Positions 11,501 through 23,208 of a stretch of 64,000 bases of DNA are shown here, in pieces. Location: contig OX463785.1 of the NCBI GenBank assembly GCA_949825025.1, positions 20,523,971 through 20,587,970 of the forward strand. Direction: 5' to 3'. How positions within the stretch are numbered: the first letter of the stretch is position 1; each line of letters opens with the position of its first letter. The notes beneath the pieces are model-generated. The model ran no database searches, had not been told where the DNA came from, and saw nothing but the letters and a program-made list of their open reading frames with translations. A program made the position numbers and the translations under genes. The stretch comes from Siphlonurus alternatus (Eukaryota; Arthropoda; Insecta; Ephemeroptera; Siphlonuridae).

Positions 11501-14500
11501 TTTGGGGACACCGGGACATGGTACTCTAAAACGGTACTGTACCGGTCAAAACGGTACGTCTGGTCACCCTAATGTTGTCCATTAGTTAATTGTGAACTTG
11601 AGATTAAATGCAAGCAAGCAAGTTAATAAATTTGTACTATTGGTAAAGCTTTGCAACTTTTATGTACCAGATTTAACAATTTAGATCACTTTTAACCTTA
11701 GAATTTATATATTTTTTTTTCTCCTTCCCCAAAAAATAACACATTTCATTGAAATAATAATTCAATTTCAAAAGTATTTAACAGTTACTGTTTAAGTTTT
11801 ACTGTATAATATATTAAACTGCACTAATATTTCAGCAAGTTTATTTAGTCTGCTATGTACTGTACTGGTTGGTTGGTTACCAATGGCGGAACTTGTTTTT
11901 TTTTCAACATTGTTCACAGTGCTCTCTGGGGCTCCTAATACCCAGTCTGCACGCCAGACAGTTAAGTACCGTTTCTTAGCGGGGCACGTATGTTGTTTGC
12001 ATAACATTCCGCGGTCTTAATCACCCCAGCGGAGTATAGACAGCCGTAAGCTGCCTTCCTCCTACCAACTCTTTCATCTAGTAGCCAGTCACACCCATTC
12101 CAAGTCGCGAAAAGTCTGCCGTATTCGGGATTTGAACCGGGGACCTCTCGGACGAGAGCCAAGTGTACTAACCACTACACCAAAGAGCAGGTGTACTGTA
12201 CTAATATTGAGTGAAATTGTAATTAATTTCATTTATCGCATAAAACAACACAACATAACAATATTTATGAAACCAGGTACACCCTGATAAATTACCATGA
12301 CCTGAAAATTAATCTTTATCCCAATAAAAACAGTTTGTTCAAGTTGTGATAGATAGGGCATTAACAAAAGCACTTAAGTCCCACTCTTTCCTATGTTTTT
12401 AACACAGGTTAAATTGAGCTGTGGGCTCAATGAGTGCTAAGATATCTGTTTAATACCATACTATTTTATTTTTTATAGCACCAATTTAGCCTAGATATTT
12501 TTTATTACCATGTTTAATCCAAAATAAAATTCTAGGATAAAATATGGGCTGAAGAGATTTGTGAATTGCCCCCATAGTAGCCATATCATAATCATAATTA
12601 CCTATTCTAGGTTTTGGGGTCCTCTTGACCTTCTTCGGATACAAGTGAGCGAGGTGTTTCGGTGGACGTCCAATCCTCCTCTTTCCGTTGGCGTCAAAGA
12701 GGGAAAGCTCTGGCTTCTCTTCTGAAAATAGGTGTAATTAGTTAGCTTTATGTTGATGATGGATAATAGGACAAGCAGATTTTGTCTGGCCCCAGAGTCA
12801 TAACTACGGTATGTATTAGGAGCACACATTTTTTAGGGCAACAGCAACATTTTAGCATTAACAAACTACTGTATATAATTAATTATTTGAAATTCTTCTT
12901 TGTCTCTTAATATTTTTCTCAATGATTATTAGCAATTTACTAAAAAAATATATAAATTTTGATGTATAGTACAACAGTACACCCTGCCAGCGAGGTACAG
13001 GAATATACGGAGTATATCTTTTAGAAGATATAGTGTCAAAAACCAAGTGATTAAGTTAAAATTATTACACATTGAGAATGTCAGCAGTGGTTTCAGCTTA
13101 TATTTCCTAGAATTTTAAGGATAGAGTTCCTGAAACACAATGTTATTTTAAAAAAATACATATTGGTGAAATTCCTTTTTTCTTTGCCTTTTTGCCTTTT
13201 TTTTTTATCAGCATGTAAAATTCAAAATTTCAGGAGGGAGGAAGCTTGTAGATCAAAGCCAGGATAGTTGATTACAGCTTCTGATCTGTACCTGGTTGTG
13301 TTGCTTCACCATCCTCCTGTTTTGGTAGTCCCACTCTTCTCCTCCTTCTTGTTCCTCCATCTAGACGAGGTGAAGTGTCCAACGTTGCTCCTACAGAAAG
13401 TCGGGACAATTTTTAGAGTGGAGGAACAGAGGAACACAATATCACAAGATAAGTCAAAACAGTTGGGTCTAGCTTGAAAAATGAAGTGTGCCCACCCAGA
13501 TAGCAGTACTAACTTTCCCTATCTCTTAGCATATCCTCTCCACCGATACCCCTCTCAAGGCAGTCCACCTATAGTAGTAAGCTTGGCTATTTCATGACAA
13601 TTTCAGCTCAAAATTAATTAAAAAAAATATGATAAGACTGATGTATTTATTATTCACTATCTAAAGTCACATCATAGAATTTCTTACTGTAGTAGATAAA
13701 TGCAATTAGATATTATTTTGTTCAATTTTTTTCTGTAATTACAGTAGTACTTCAATTAAAATTAAGAATCAAGTAAAATTTAACTTTATATGGAGAGAAA
13801 AATAGTATTTTTAGTACGTACTTCGATGACTTGAAAATTGTTATAAACAATTACAATAATTATTATTATTATATTTCAATAAATATCGCTTGGACGATTT
13901 TTCATACATAAAAAACAAAAAAAAAAAAAAAATACAGTAGATAAAAATATTAAAAATAGGTTTATTTTGTTACCTGTTTGTTTAGAATCAGCTGTTTGCA
14001 GTTTTGGTGCTCGCCTTCTTCTCTTCTTAAGGGTGCTGCCATCTTTAGGGGAGGGGTCAACAACCTTGCCTGTAACATGATACAAGGTTGGATTACATCT
14101 TATAGAAAGATACGTGGCCAGCTTTCTTTTTACTGACACAGATGTGAGATTCTTTTGGCATATTTGGTGTACAGAAAACAATATTTCAGTGTCCTTGAAA
14201 TAATTAGTAAAATGCTCCTGTACGTTAGGTGATGCTAGTAGCTGGGTGGGACGACAAATGAGGGTGCTAGTACCTCTGAATTTTGAGACCTTCAAGGTTG
14301 AAAAGGAGTGGGGCCCTGAGCCACCTTTTCCCATGGGAAAACAACTTTAGATGTTAAGAAATTAAAAATTCCCTGAAATCATGTGAGTCCTTACCTTTCT
14401 TAAGAGTTCTAGCGGTTTTTGTGGATTTTCTCCCGCGCTGCTTGTGTGACTGTACCCTCTTTTTCTGAGCAGTGCTGGCTTTTTTAGGAGAGCTGTCAGC

Positions 14501-17456
14501 AGCCTTTCCTGAAAAATGTCTTGAATTGTTAACATGATAGTTTGTAGTTGTGAGTATGTTGTTGAAAGCAACAGAAATTATTTTTAGGGATGATTTTGTT
14601 TGTTACCGTATTTTAAACTGAAAAATAGTAACTGACCTGCTATATAACATAAATTACATACTGTATTACAATATAACATTTTCTAAAATAATAAAATATA
14701 AAAAAAAAGCCAACAAGAATAACTTCAATTTATTTTGTAATGTAAAAAAAATACAGTACATGATAACTAATATTTCTGACAGTTAAATAAAAACAAATTT
14801 ATCATCCTACACAAAAAAATTATACACTTATAAATTAAAATTAAGCAGTAAAACTAACAAATGAAATAAATGCTTTATTTTAGCAATTTTATTTCTTTTA
14901 TTTTCGGTGTAACAATGATAAAATAGGGAGTACAGTATAATTTTATTAATGTATTGCACTTTATCAGAGAATTTATTTTGAACAGTAAAATTTTGTTCTT
15001 GTGACTTATTTGTACTCTAAAGTTAAGAACTGCAGTTATTTCTACTAAAACAGGTCCCAAGATCCTTTTACATCTCTAGTGGTACAGTATAATTGGCTAC
15101 ATATTTTACGTTTGACTGCACATAAGTCTTACTTGTTTTTTGTTTCCTCGCAGTTTGTGGTGATTTTCCTCCACTTTGTTTTCGGGGCTGCACTTTTCTC
15201 TTCTTAGCAGTGCTGCCATCTCCAGGTGAGCAGGCCTTTCCTGTACGAAGTTATCACTTTGTAAGTAAAGTAAGAGACTACGACAGTAACAGAACATGAT
15301 AGAATTGGAAAATCGAGCTTCTCTACTGCATAATTTATTTACTATATAGTAATATGCACTTGTAGGTACTGACGAAAAGAACAGTAAAAGAAAGATGCTC
15401 TGATTATTTCAAAAAAATTTGAGTCCAGTAAAGGCAGCAATCCTTAATAAAAGGATTTGTCTTTGCTGCCACAAAAAGGGGCGTGGCTGTTAAAACCAAA
15501 CTTTCAATGATTTTTTAAAATTGTTCCCAGGCTCTTAAGAATCTAAAAAGAAATCAGAGCTGCATAATTACTACAATGTACTTTTTTTAAGAAAACGAGG
15601 TTCGTATAGTATTTTCATATTTTGTAACTTCATCTTCAAACAACTAGATGAGCACGTACGTTTGACAGCAACGGCAGGAGTGGCCCACAAGGTGTTGTGC
15701 TGGTTTGTAGAGCGGCGTCGGAAGTTGTAGTGGTCGGTCGGGAAGTCAATCAGCGGCCAGGCATTCTCAACCACCTCCTGCAGGAGAAAAAACAAGTGAT
15801 TGTTTTATTGGAAACGTAATTTTACTACTACAGTATTAATTTGTTTTCGGTTCTGAGATATAGTAATGGAAGTTTTTTTATTTATTTATTTATTTCTTTT
15901 TTTGCCATTACTTTGTTGTTACCAAAAAACTGCAAATTATAAAGTAAAACTCCTTTTTTTTTGTTTTTTTTTTTTTGTTTTTTTTTTTTGTTTGTTTTTA
16001 TTTTTTCAGTTTTAAAAAAATTTCTAATTCTAGTATTTTACTGTAATCCTAACTATTTTCTATTTTCACTAAATTGAATCATTGTCACTTTGCAAAGGTT
16101 AAGACGTGACAGCAAATTATATTCTAGCTGTTACTAGTACAAAAATCAACAAGAACATGATTGTACGTAATTACAGTATTGTAGTCCTAATGTAGCCTAG
16201 ATTTTGATACAACAACTGGAACAATAGGTAATTTTCACCTGGGATAAGATATTTTTTTAAGGTGTATTTGCTATTAACGGCAAGATAATGCCACCAATGT
16301 TAAAAAAAAAAATCCCTCACACAAAAATTCTAAAAAAAAATTAAATGTTCTCCTCTACACCCCCTATCAGTAGCTAAAATATCAGGTGAACAAATACAAT
16401 CTAGTTTTTGAGTTATGAATTTTTAAATTTGACTACTTTAACATGGAGAAATGAAACTTCCATGTTAAATTAGCCAGCTTTAAAAATTCATAACCCAAAA
16501 ACTAGATCGAATTTGTATACCTGATATTTTAGCTACTGATAGGGGATGTAAAGGAGAACATTTTAAATTTTTTTCAGAATTTTCGTGTGAGGGATTTTTT
16601 TTAACATTGGTGGCGTTACCTTACCCTTAAGGACAGTGCAGTATCAAATATTTGCACGGTGAACTCCCCCCTCCCCTTTATTTAACATGACACCAATGTT
16701 AGCACCCTCCACTCACCACTTTGATGTTGGACAGCTGCACACACTGTGCTGGCTCAGACTTGTCTGCGATGTCATTTTCAGGCAGAGTGGAGTGCTGAGA
16801 AGACGAGAGTTCTATCTCTTCTGCTCCGTCGTCAGGCTCGGCCTTGATCTGCAAGAATGGATCATTACAAGTGTAACCTCCCCTCTGATGTGTTGTTTAT
16901 TGTGTATACTAATACAGTGAATACGGTAACATGAAGGCATAGATCCAGAACTAAATTTTGAGGGATTGAGGGGGGCTGTCTTCATAAGGCCGATGTTTAA
17001 AAAAATAAATAATAAATGGAGTGGGGGAAATGCCTATATTGTCCATGTTACCATAAATCTAAAATTTCGGGGAGGGCCGCACACTCTCTAGATCTGCGCC
17101 TGGTACGACGTACAATCTTGTAAACTCACCTGCTCGACATGTAACACATGAAGCAGCTGTTGCTCGGAGATAAAATGTGCCTCGAACTGTGAAGTAGTCT
17201 CAGGTAATGGATGTAAACTTTCATCCTGCAAGACTGGGTCATCTACGGAGTCGTGGCAGCCAATTAAACCTAAGATGCTCATCACCTCTCCACCAATCAC
17301 AGCAGAGCTTGTCTCGGAGTCTATTTTATCTTGTAATGATACTTCTTCTCTGTCCTTACATGTGTTTATAGAAGCATTTGTTACATCTTTCTCTTCATTT
17401 TCATTGCTTGTAGGTAGTAATACTGGATTTTCTGTTGTACTTTGACACACTTCCAT
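8534..17456 (-). CDS. C2H2 zinc-finger protein with repeated AT-hook-like basic exons
   Basis: Nine exons: 17456-17130, 16848-16717, 15777-15660, 15240-15133, 14508-14395, 14069-13974, 13390-13292, 12721-12602 and 9525-8534 (2,106 nt, 701 aa). All junctions have AG/GT and matching phase. Residues 1-192 are acidic and Ser-rich with an IKAEPDD motif. Exons 4-8 each encode 31-39 residues, are all flanked by phase-1 introns, and carry a basic core: AKKRKVQPRK, AQKKRVQSHKQRGRK, LKKRRRRAPK, RRRRRVGLPK, and a true AT-hook KRRIGRPPK (345-353). Exons 4, 5 and 6 also share K(A/V)-x-x-SP and ST, so they arose by exon duplication. The last exon holds ten fingers (residues 385-686), starting CDIC-HKWYMTPRLLRKHQYRVH; the fifth ends in Cys (C2HC type). 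A nuclear DNA-binding role is likely from the family; targets are unknown. No ZAD or BTB domain was seen. Intron 8 (about 3 kb) carries a hAT element and a SINE. Confidence 0.85.
9613..11583. mobile_element. Family B MITE split by a hAT insertion
   Basis: The left part (9613-9913) runs from AATGG and GCATGAATTTTTTTACTG through diverged family arms. The right end (ATGTTGTCCATT, 11572-11583) resumes after the hAT element at 9914-11571. The MITE was therefore in place first. It contains the tRNA-like block GGGTTTGAACCCACACC near 9725. Confidence 0.7.
9914..11571. mobile_element. Non-autonomous hAT-type DNA transposon
   Basis: The ends are TAGGGTGACCA and TGGTCACCCTA, with an imperfect subterminal repeat (AAAACGGTACATG on the left, CATGGTACTCTAAAACGG on the right). 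It is flanked by the exact 8-bp duplication ATGTTGTC (9906-9913 and 11572-11579); 8-bp target duplications are the mark of the hAT superfamily. The 1,658-bp interior is AT-rich and has no transposase reading frame. It interrupts a family B MITE in intron 8 of the zinc-finger gene. Confidence 0.85.
11867..12191 (-). mobile_element. tRNA-derived SINE with 11-bp target duplication
   Basis: Read on the minus strand from 12191, the head has a box A (TGGTGTAGTGGTTAGTACAC), an anticodon-arm-like CTTGG-CTCTCGT-CCGAG (anticodon CTC, Glu-like), and a box B (GGTTCAAATCC). The acceptor stem does not pair, so it is not a functional tRNA gene. A roughly 230-bp body follows, ending in a short (AACC)n tail. 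TGTACTGTACT flanks it exactly on both sides (11856-11866 and 12192-12202). It lies in intron 8 of the zinc-finger gene. Confidence 0.85.
15395..15580. mobile_element. MITE A/B fragment
   Basis: The right arm of a fold-back MITE is recognisable: ACTTTCAATGATTTTTTAAA, TTGTTCCCAGGCTCTTAAGA, AAATCAGAGCTGCATAATT. The centre reads GGGGCGTGGCTG. Both ends are missing. It lies in intron 3 of the zinc-finger gene. Confidence 0.5.
16273..16630. mobile_element. Palindromic MITE with TTAA-flanked ends, copy 1
   Basis: Long inverted arms share CTGATAGGGG(A/G)TGTA, CTGATATTTTAGCTACTGAT and AAAAACTAGATCGAATTTGT type blocks. The ends are TTAACGGCAAGATAATGCC and TTACCTTACCCTTAA. It pairs with the copy at 31949-32300, whose ends are TTAAGGGTAAGATAACA and GTTACCTTATCCTTAA. 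Insertion at TTAA would fit piggyBac-type mobilisation, but that is inference. It lies in intron 2 of the zinc-finger gene. Confidence 0.7.
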
Positions 17457-18524
17457 TTTTATAGATCCTCAGAGAACAAGTTGTATGCATATATACATAA
17501 AACTATTCTATTCAACAGAACTACGAATTTGATACTTTTAACATAATAATTTAGTTGTCAGTTTATTAATTAAAAGATTCAATAAACATGAGTTGTTTTA
17601 ATTACAGCAATTCGTATGCATTTGCATATATATGCCTACTAGAGCCCGCCAAAGCCCAGCCAGGAAAGCCGGCTCACAATAAAGTTAACATTTACCTCTT
17701 TTTAGCTATCACACATAAATCAAAACATTCACAAATAGGTAATAAAATATTATTAACCTTATAAATGTATCTTATTTGTGATTATATAGACCAAGTTATG
17801 TGTAATTAGAATATTTTTACAAGAAATCTTGTCAAGTAAAGTCGTGTTTACAAAATTTCACAGCTGATTATAATTGCGCAGGGCTACCACATTATCAGAA
17901 CATTTATACTAAAATTTAAGTACAGAAAATAATATTATATATGTAACCAAATATGCTAATATAAATAAAATAATGTTTTATATACAGTTGAAACAATTTA
18001 ATTTTAATATCATGAAAAAATACGGTTTAAAGTAACAAAAAATGATGAAAAAATAATTTGGTAAATATTTTATAAGATTGGTGCTACAATTTTTCTAAAT
18101 AAGTTAGAAAAGTTGCATACCTTACAGGCTCTGTGAATATTCAATACAAATTAATATTTTTTGAAATTATTATGATCTGCTGGTAGAATAATTATGTTAT
18201 GCACTATTCCAATATATTCTTATATATTTTCACTTCACATATAGTAAAAAGCATTGACTTATACAGAAATATTAGTGAAATACACTGTGCTTTAATAGTT
18301 TCTGACACCATGCAGCAAGTTTCGATTATTTTCTTTATAGTGTTAATTCCTTGCACTAGATGGGTATTAAGACAAATAACAAATATGTATTGAGTATATT
18401 TTTATTGCAAGAACTAACAACTATAATGTATAAGAGGATTCAAAAAAATAATGGGATAGTCATTGAGGAAACTCATGCACCTGCAAAAAAAAATATGGTT
18501 ATTATTTAGTCTTTTTTTTTCATT

Positions 18525-19078
18525 ATATGATGGGGAATTCTCCTACATTTATTTTAATTTTTTTTCAAATGCTCTATGCCTTGAAACTAAATGTCCCAAA
18601 ACAAAAAAGTTTCAATTTTCAAAATTGGAGACGTGGGAATTTTTTAAAAATCTTTCTTCTTTTGAATTTAGCGCCAAAACGTGACGTAGAAACTTCCTAG
18701 CAGTCGGATTTTTCCTGCAATAAATTCATATTTTCGATTATCACTCTTAAAGTAAACTGATATTAGGGAAAAAACTACTGATACAAGGGTAGAAAAGCCC
18801 GCTGATTTCGATCGTGTTACTCAAATTTATAGCCAATCACTCCTTGACGCTCAAACTATGATATCAGGCAGTTGTTGTGTGTTAACTAGGGAGTTTCTAC
18901 GTCACAGTTTTCAGGTTTGCGCGCGGGTTGCATACTTTGCCCCTATTCTAATAATCCCTTCAGAGTCCCCAAATTTGAGTTAAAAAACTTGCAACGCAAG
19001 TCAAACTTATTGTTAATATGTACCCTATCATGATATAGTAGTTAAATTAAAATTTGAGTTGCAAGAGAATTCCCCAAT
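18525..19078. mobile_element. Imperfect fold-back element, ~550 bp
   Basis: The outer ends ATGGGGAATTCTC and GAGAATTCCCCAAT are inverted, and an inner pair GTGACGTAGAAACTTCCTAG / CTAGGGAGTTTCTACGTCAC (18676-18912) folds back. No long reading frame is present. It fills much of the gap between the OBP and zinc-finger genes (17457-19402). The remainder is AT-rich with a 17-base C run near 19283, and I see no gene in it. Confidence 0.6.
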
Positions 19079-19402
19079 GGGATCATGAGCTAGTAAATAG
19101 AAAGGTTAATATTTACTAATTTTAAGTATTACTCGTCAGTAAAGGAGAGACCAGAAAATGGAAAAATGAAAAAAAAGTTGTTTTTTACTTTAGATACATT
19201 TATAAATATATTTTTCATTTAAATATTAAGATAATATATATACAAAGATTTTTTTTTTTAAATGTTCCAAACTCAACTCATGCCCCCCCCCCCCCCCCCA
19301 TCCGTAATTCAATTACATGCAACGTAAAAAATTTAATACTTAAAAGAAAAATTAAATTATGCACAAACTTACGGCCAATATTGGAAATATAATCTTCATT
19401 GT

Positions 19403-20738
19403 TTACTTCTGTAAATAAATCGGTAGAAAAAAATAAATGAAAAGAAGAAAAAATAAATAATAAATAAATAAAAATAATAAATTCTAATCTATTATGTGAA
19501 AACTTCCAAGTTCTAACAGTATTCCTAAGTTTAACTTGTGGGCACTGTCTAATAAATAAAAATAGTCAAGTTTGCAATGCACGACCCTATGAAATTAGAG
19601 TTCACTGCATCTACATATATTAATACTTGACAGCGCTAACTATTAACTAAAGAAGCAAAGGTAATTTTCAGAATAACCCCTTTAAGATGGGAATAGAAAC
19701 TTACAAATTTCAGCATTTGTCATACACCAGAAATGTCATGTATCATGTAAAATAAAAAGTATGGATATTTCAGGATACTTTTAACAATAGATATCTGGTA
19801 TTTTTATATTTAGAAATCGATTAGCTAATATTTTGTACAGTCATTCATAAATAGTGGGACAAAATCAACTAATTTGGTAAAAACTTTATGCACTATATAT
19901 AGACAATCATTTTACAGGATAGGAAAAATTATCGTTACATTTATACCACTCATAATATTTCAGATAAATAATAACTCACCTTGTGCATTTTATTGTACAC
20001 ACAATTCCAAATCTTGTAATTAGTCATACATTTTCCCTCGCCACCTGAAATTATAACGTATTATATAATTAAATCCAAAATTATGTCATATATTATCTAC
20101 AAGTTCTAACGTTCATTTTACTGCATTTTTAAAAGTAAAATAATGTATCGCTCCCCTCCCCTCCGAAGTTTATTTTTTTTATATAATATATTTTAATACA
20201 CACGCAGTGACATAATATAATATTATAGGAGTAGAGAGTGCAAATAAAATGGTCAATAAGTGGTAAAAAATATATTGAAGTTTAATGGATAGGTTCTCCT
20301 ATAGCTAAACAACCCATTTGACACCATTTTTTTCTGGTCAAGTCTCTGCCATTCTTGTATGATAATACCTAGATATAAGTTTAATCTATATCTAAAATGT
20401 TAAGTTTTAATTATACGAATAAATTCAAATTTAAAACTAAGAGACTTTAACACTGGATATTATCAGCATTTGTCAACTCACTCGTGTCCTTGCACTGGTC
20501 GACTGCCGTGTCCACCACAGACTGTGCGGGCTTGGGGGTGCCTGGGGGTCCGTATAGAACAGGACAGGAGTTCACCATGTCTCTCTTCACCACCGCAGCG
20601 TCGAACTTGCCACTTGCATCAACCTGAAGTATATGGGACCATGGAAAATAAAATGAGAGCAAAAATGATGTACATGCAATAACGTGTGCTGTATCAGCCT
20701 GTATCCATTGAAGATTTGGAGTGTTTATGTAATTACAA

Positions 20739-20807
<69 letters not shown>

Positions 20808-23208
20808 TGATGAGAACATATTATCAACTACAATTGAAATAATCAATAAATTACCAGTTTTGTAATTTTAAAGCAAGCTATGATGTAGTGATGTAGCTAT
20901 GTATTAATTTTTATTTACTGTAAGTATATTTTATTTCAAATTATATTATATTAAATAATTATGTTTGTGAGCTCAATTTTATAATTAATTAAATTGATAA
21001 CAAATGTACTTACGAAATTCCTCCTGGCCATCATACACTCGACGAAACACTAAACGTTAGAAATAGTACATATTAATTTATTGTATGAGTTATATTTGTT
21101 TATCATATTCAAATCAACCCTAAAAATTTTGCTTATTCAAAAAAATTTAATCTTCCATTATTTTTCTAACTTTTTTCTAAAGATAATATAAATAAATCTT
21201 ACTCTGGCATTTTCGTCAGATTCGACTGGCAGCATTCCTTTGACATGGAGGCTCATGACAACGTCTGTAATTAAACAATTTACAACATGAAACAATGGAC
21301 AACATGAAAAAATTTATTGCAGAAATGAATAGAGGGTACCAAATTGTGCTACTCTGAATTTTTTCAGATTTTTTTGAAACCCAGAACTATTTTTAAATAA
21401 TTATTGAAAGTGCGGCCACACCCCCTGGAGGCGTCAATAGGCGTCCAGTCTCTATCCTTTTTATTAAGAATTCAGGGGTGCCAACTGAAATCACAGGACT
21501 TTCAATAATTATTTAAAAATAGTTCCGGGTCTCAAAAAAAATCTGAAAAAATTCAGAGTAACATAATTTGGTACCCTCTAGTCATTTCTGCAATAAAATT
21601 TTTTCATGTATGTTGTCCATTGGAAATAAATTTTATATACACAATTATTTCATAACATATACATTTTTTGTTGAACAATTAAGCTAACAAGGCACAATTG
21701 AAATTATATTTTAAAAGAAGAACAAAATTTCTTATCCTGCAAAATTATTATTATTTCCTTTTAATAATGGTATTCCTACAAAAATGTTGAAATTATTAAA
21801 CAAATGTGTTACCAAAAATACTATAACGGAGGCACTGCATGAGACTTTGAAGTAATTAAAGGGTTGATGAAACCGTCCTTGGCAGATGATACTAGCTTCT
21901 CATAATCTCATTGCATCTTCATAATAAAATAAGAATAATTTTTAGAAAGAGAGAAAAAAAAAATGGGATCAATTTTCTTATATACATATAGCATATCATT
22001 CATAATTCAAAATCTTTATTGCTTTTCGATTGATAAAACAATCAAACAAATTTAAACTCAAGACTTTAAGTTGATCATCCATACATAAATAAACAACTAA
22101 AATACTGTATATAGCGTATATAAAGTATAATTTTATTATAAAAAGAAATTAAGAATACAATTGTGACCATTGGGAATATACTATATAGCAAAAATTTACT
22201 CCAGCATTTAAACCAAAATCTAAAAAATTAATAACTCAAAATAAATACTACATCACATCATTATTTTTTTTTTTATGAGTTTAATATTTAATTTTCCTTA
22301 ATTTCTGGGTCTAAAATATTTTAGGTTTACTATCTGAAAATAATGAGCAATGGCCGCCAATTATTGGTGTCCTTACCGTCAGTGACTGGATTTTTGACCT
22401 TGCAGGCCTCAATGTCCTTCATGAATTGCTCCATGAGAGCGGGGGGAGGAGGCTAGTGCAGAAAAATATTGACGTAATTATTAAGAAGTCAAGTAAAAAA
22501 TGTAAGGTTTACAATGCTGACTAAGTAAAAAATGTATTTTTCATTCTATACTTTCTTAATATTTTTTATATTAGAAGAAAGCTATAATATAATATATAGG
22601 AATATTTTTCCTTCGTTTTTCCCAATTTTTTTCCCATTCTCAAAATATTATGAAAAAAAATCATGTTTTGAAATAAATGAACACCACAGAAAAACTGATT
22701 TGCTATTTTCCACTAATAAAATAGTCTGAGAGGAGTGAGAGGTCCTCCATAGCAAACCGAATCTGAAAAATTCTATATCAAATAGATTATCTAGAACGAA
22801 ACCCTCGATTCATTAGAAAAAAAAAATACACTGCTGGGTGGCATGAAAAAAAAAATATAGCAGTGTTCTAATATGACTCGATCTTTAATCAATTAAAAAA
22901 TTAATAAAAAAAAAGTTTTTCTCGAAATCGACATCCAGTTAAAAAAATTAAGCAAATCTAAGTTAATTCTTAAAATATAAAATAATATTTGTAATTTGAA
23001 AACTGACGAATTAAAAAAAAAATTGAATTTGAAAATTCCATACAATTCCAGTTTGCATTTTGATACAGCTAGAACAGAAATTCATCTGAAATTTATCACA
23101 AAATATGAAAATAATTGTTTAAAATACATTGAAAGAGTATATACTTACTTGAGCTAGAGCCAGAGTAGCAGCGGTGATCACAAAAACTACAGTAACTACG
23201 GAGTGCAT
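19403..23208 (-). CDS. Classic odorant-binding protein with one extra cysteine
   Basis: Seven exons: 23208-23149, 22452-22377, 21264-21203, 21049-21014, 20623-20482, 20044-19980 and 19408-19403 (447 nt, 148 aa). This is a small secreted six-helix carrier of hydrophobic ligands, found in sensillar lymph and other body fluids. Residues 1-20 (MHSVVTVVFVITAATLALAQ) are the signal peptide. The six OBP cysteines are Cys37, Cys67, Cys71, Cys122, Cys131 and Cys140, spaced x29, x3, x50, x8, x8; CFVEC and KCMTNYKIWNC carry the diagnostic x3 and x8 spacings. The C3-C4 gap is longer than the usual 36-42 and holds an extra Cys98 in a Pro-rich loop (SCPVLYGPPGTPKP). Exon 4 is only 36 nt. The last coding exon is only AAG TAA after a TTTATTTACAG acceptor, so that end is the least certain part. 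Intron 3 holds an AT microsatellite-bearing stretch after it and intron 2 a family B MITE. Confidence 0.88.
20739..20804. repeat. (AT)n microsatellite
   Basis: About 33 uninterrupted AT units in intron 4 of the OBP gene, just upstream (on the minus strand) of exon 5. Length is likely to vary between individuals. Confidence 0.95.
21294..21621. mobile_element. Fold-back MITE family B, copy 2
   Basis: A complete copy with AATGGACAACATG at the left and CATGTATGTTGTCCATT at the right, inverted arms and a CACCCCCTGGAGGCG centre. It lies in OBP intron 2, 30 bases from the exon 3 acceptor, so it has inserted close to splice signals without disrupting them. Confidence 0.85.

Noticed and set aside
12110..12191. 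A tRNA-Glu gene.
   Set aside because: Boxes A and B and the anticodon arm are present, but the acceptor stem and T-stem do not pair, and it is the head of a SINE with target duplications.
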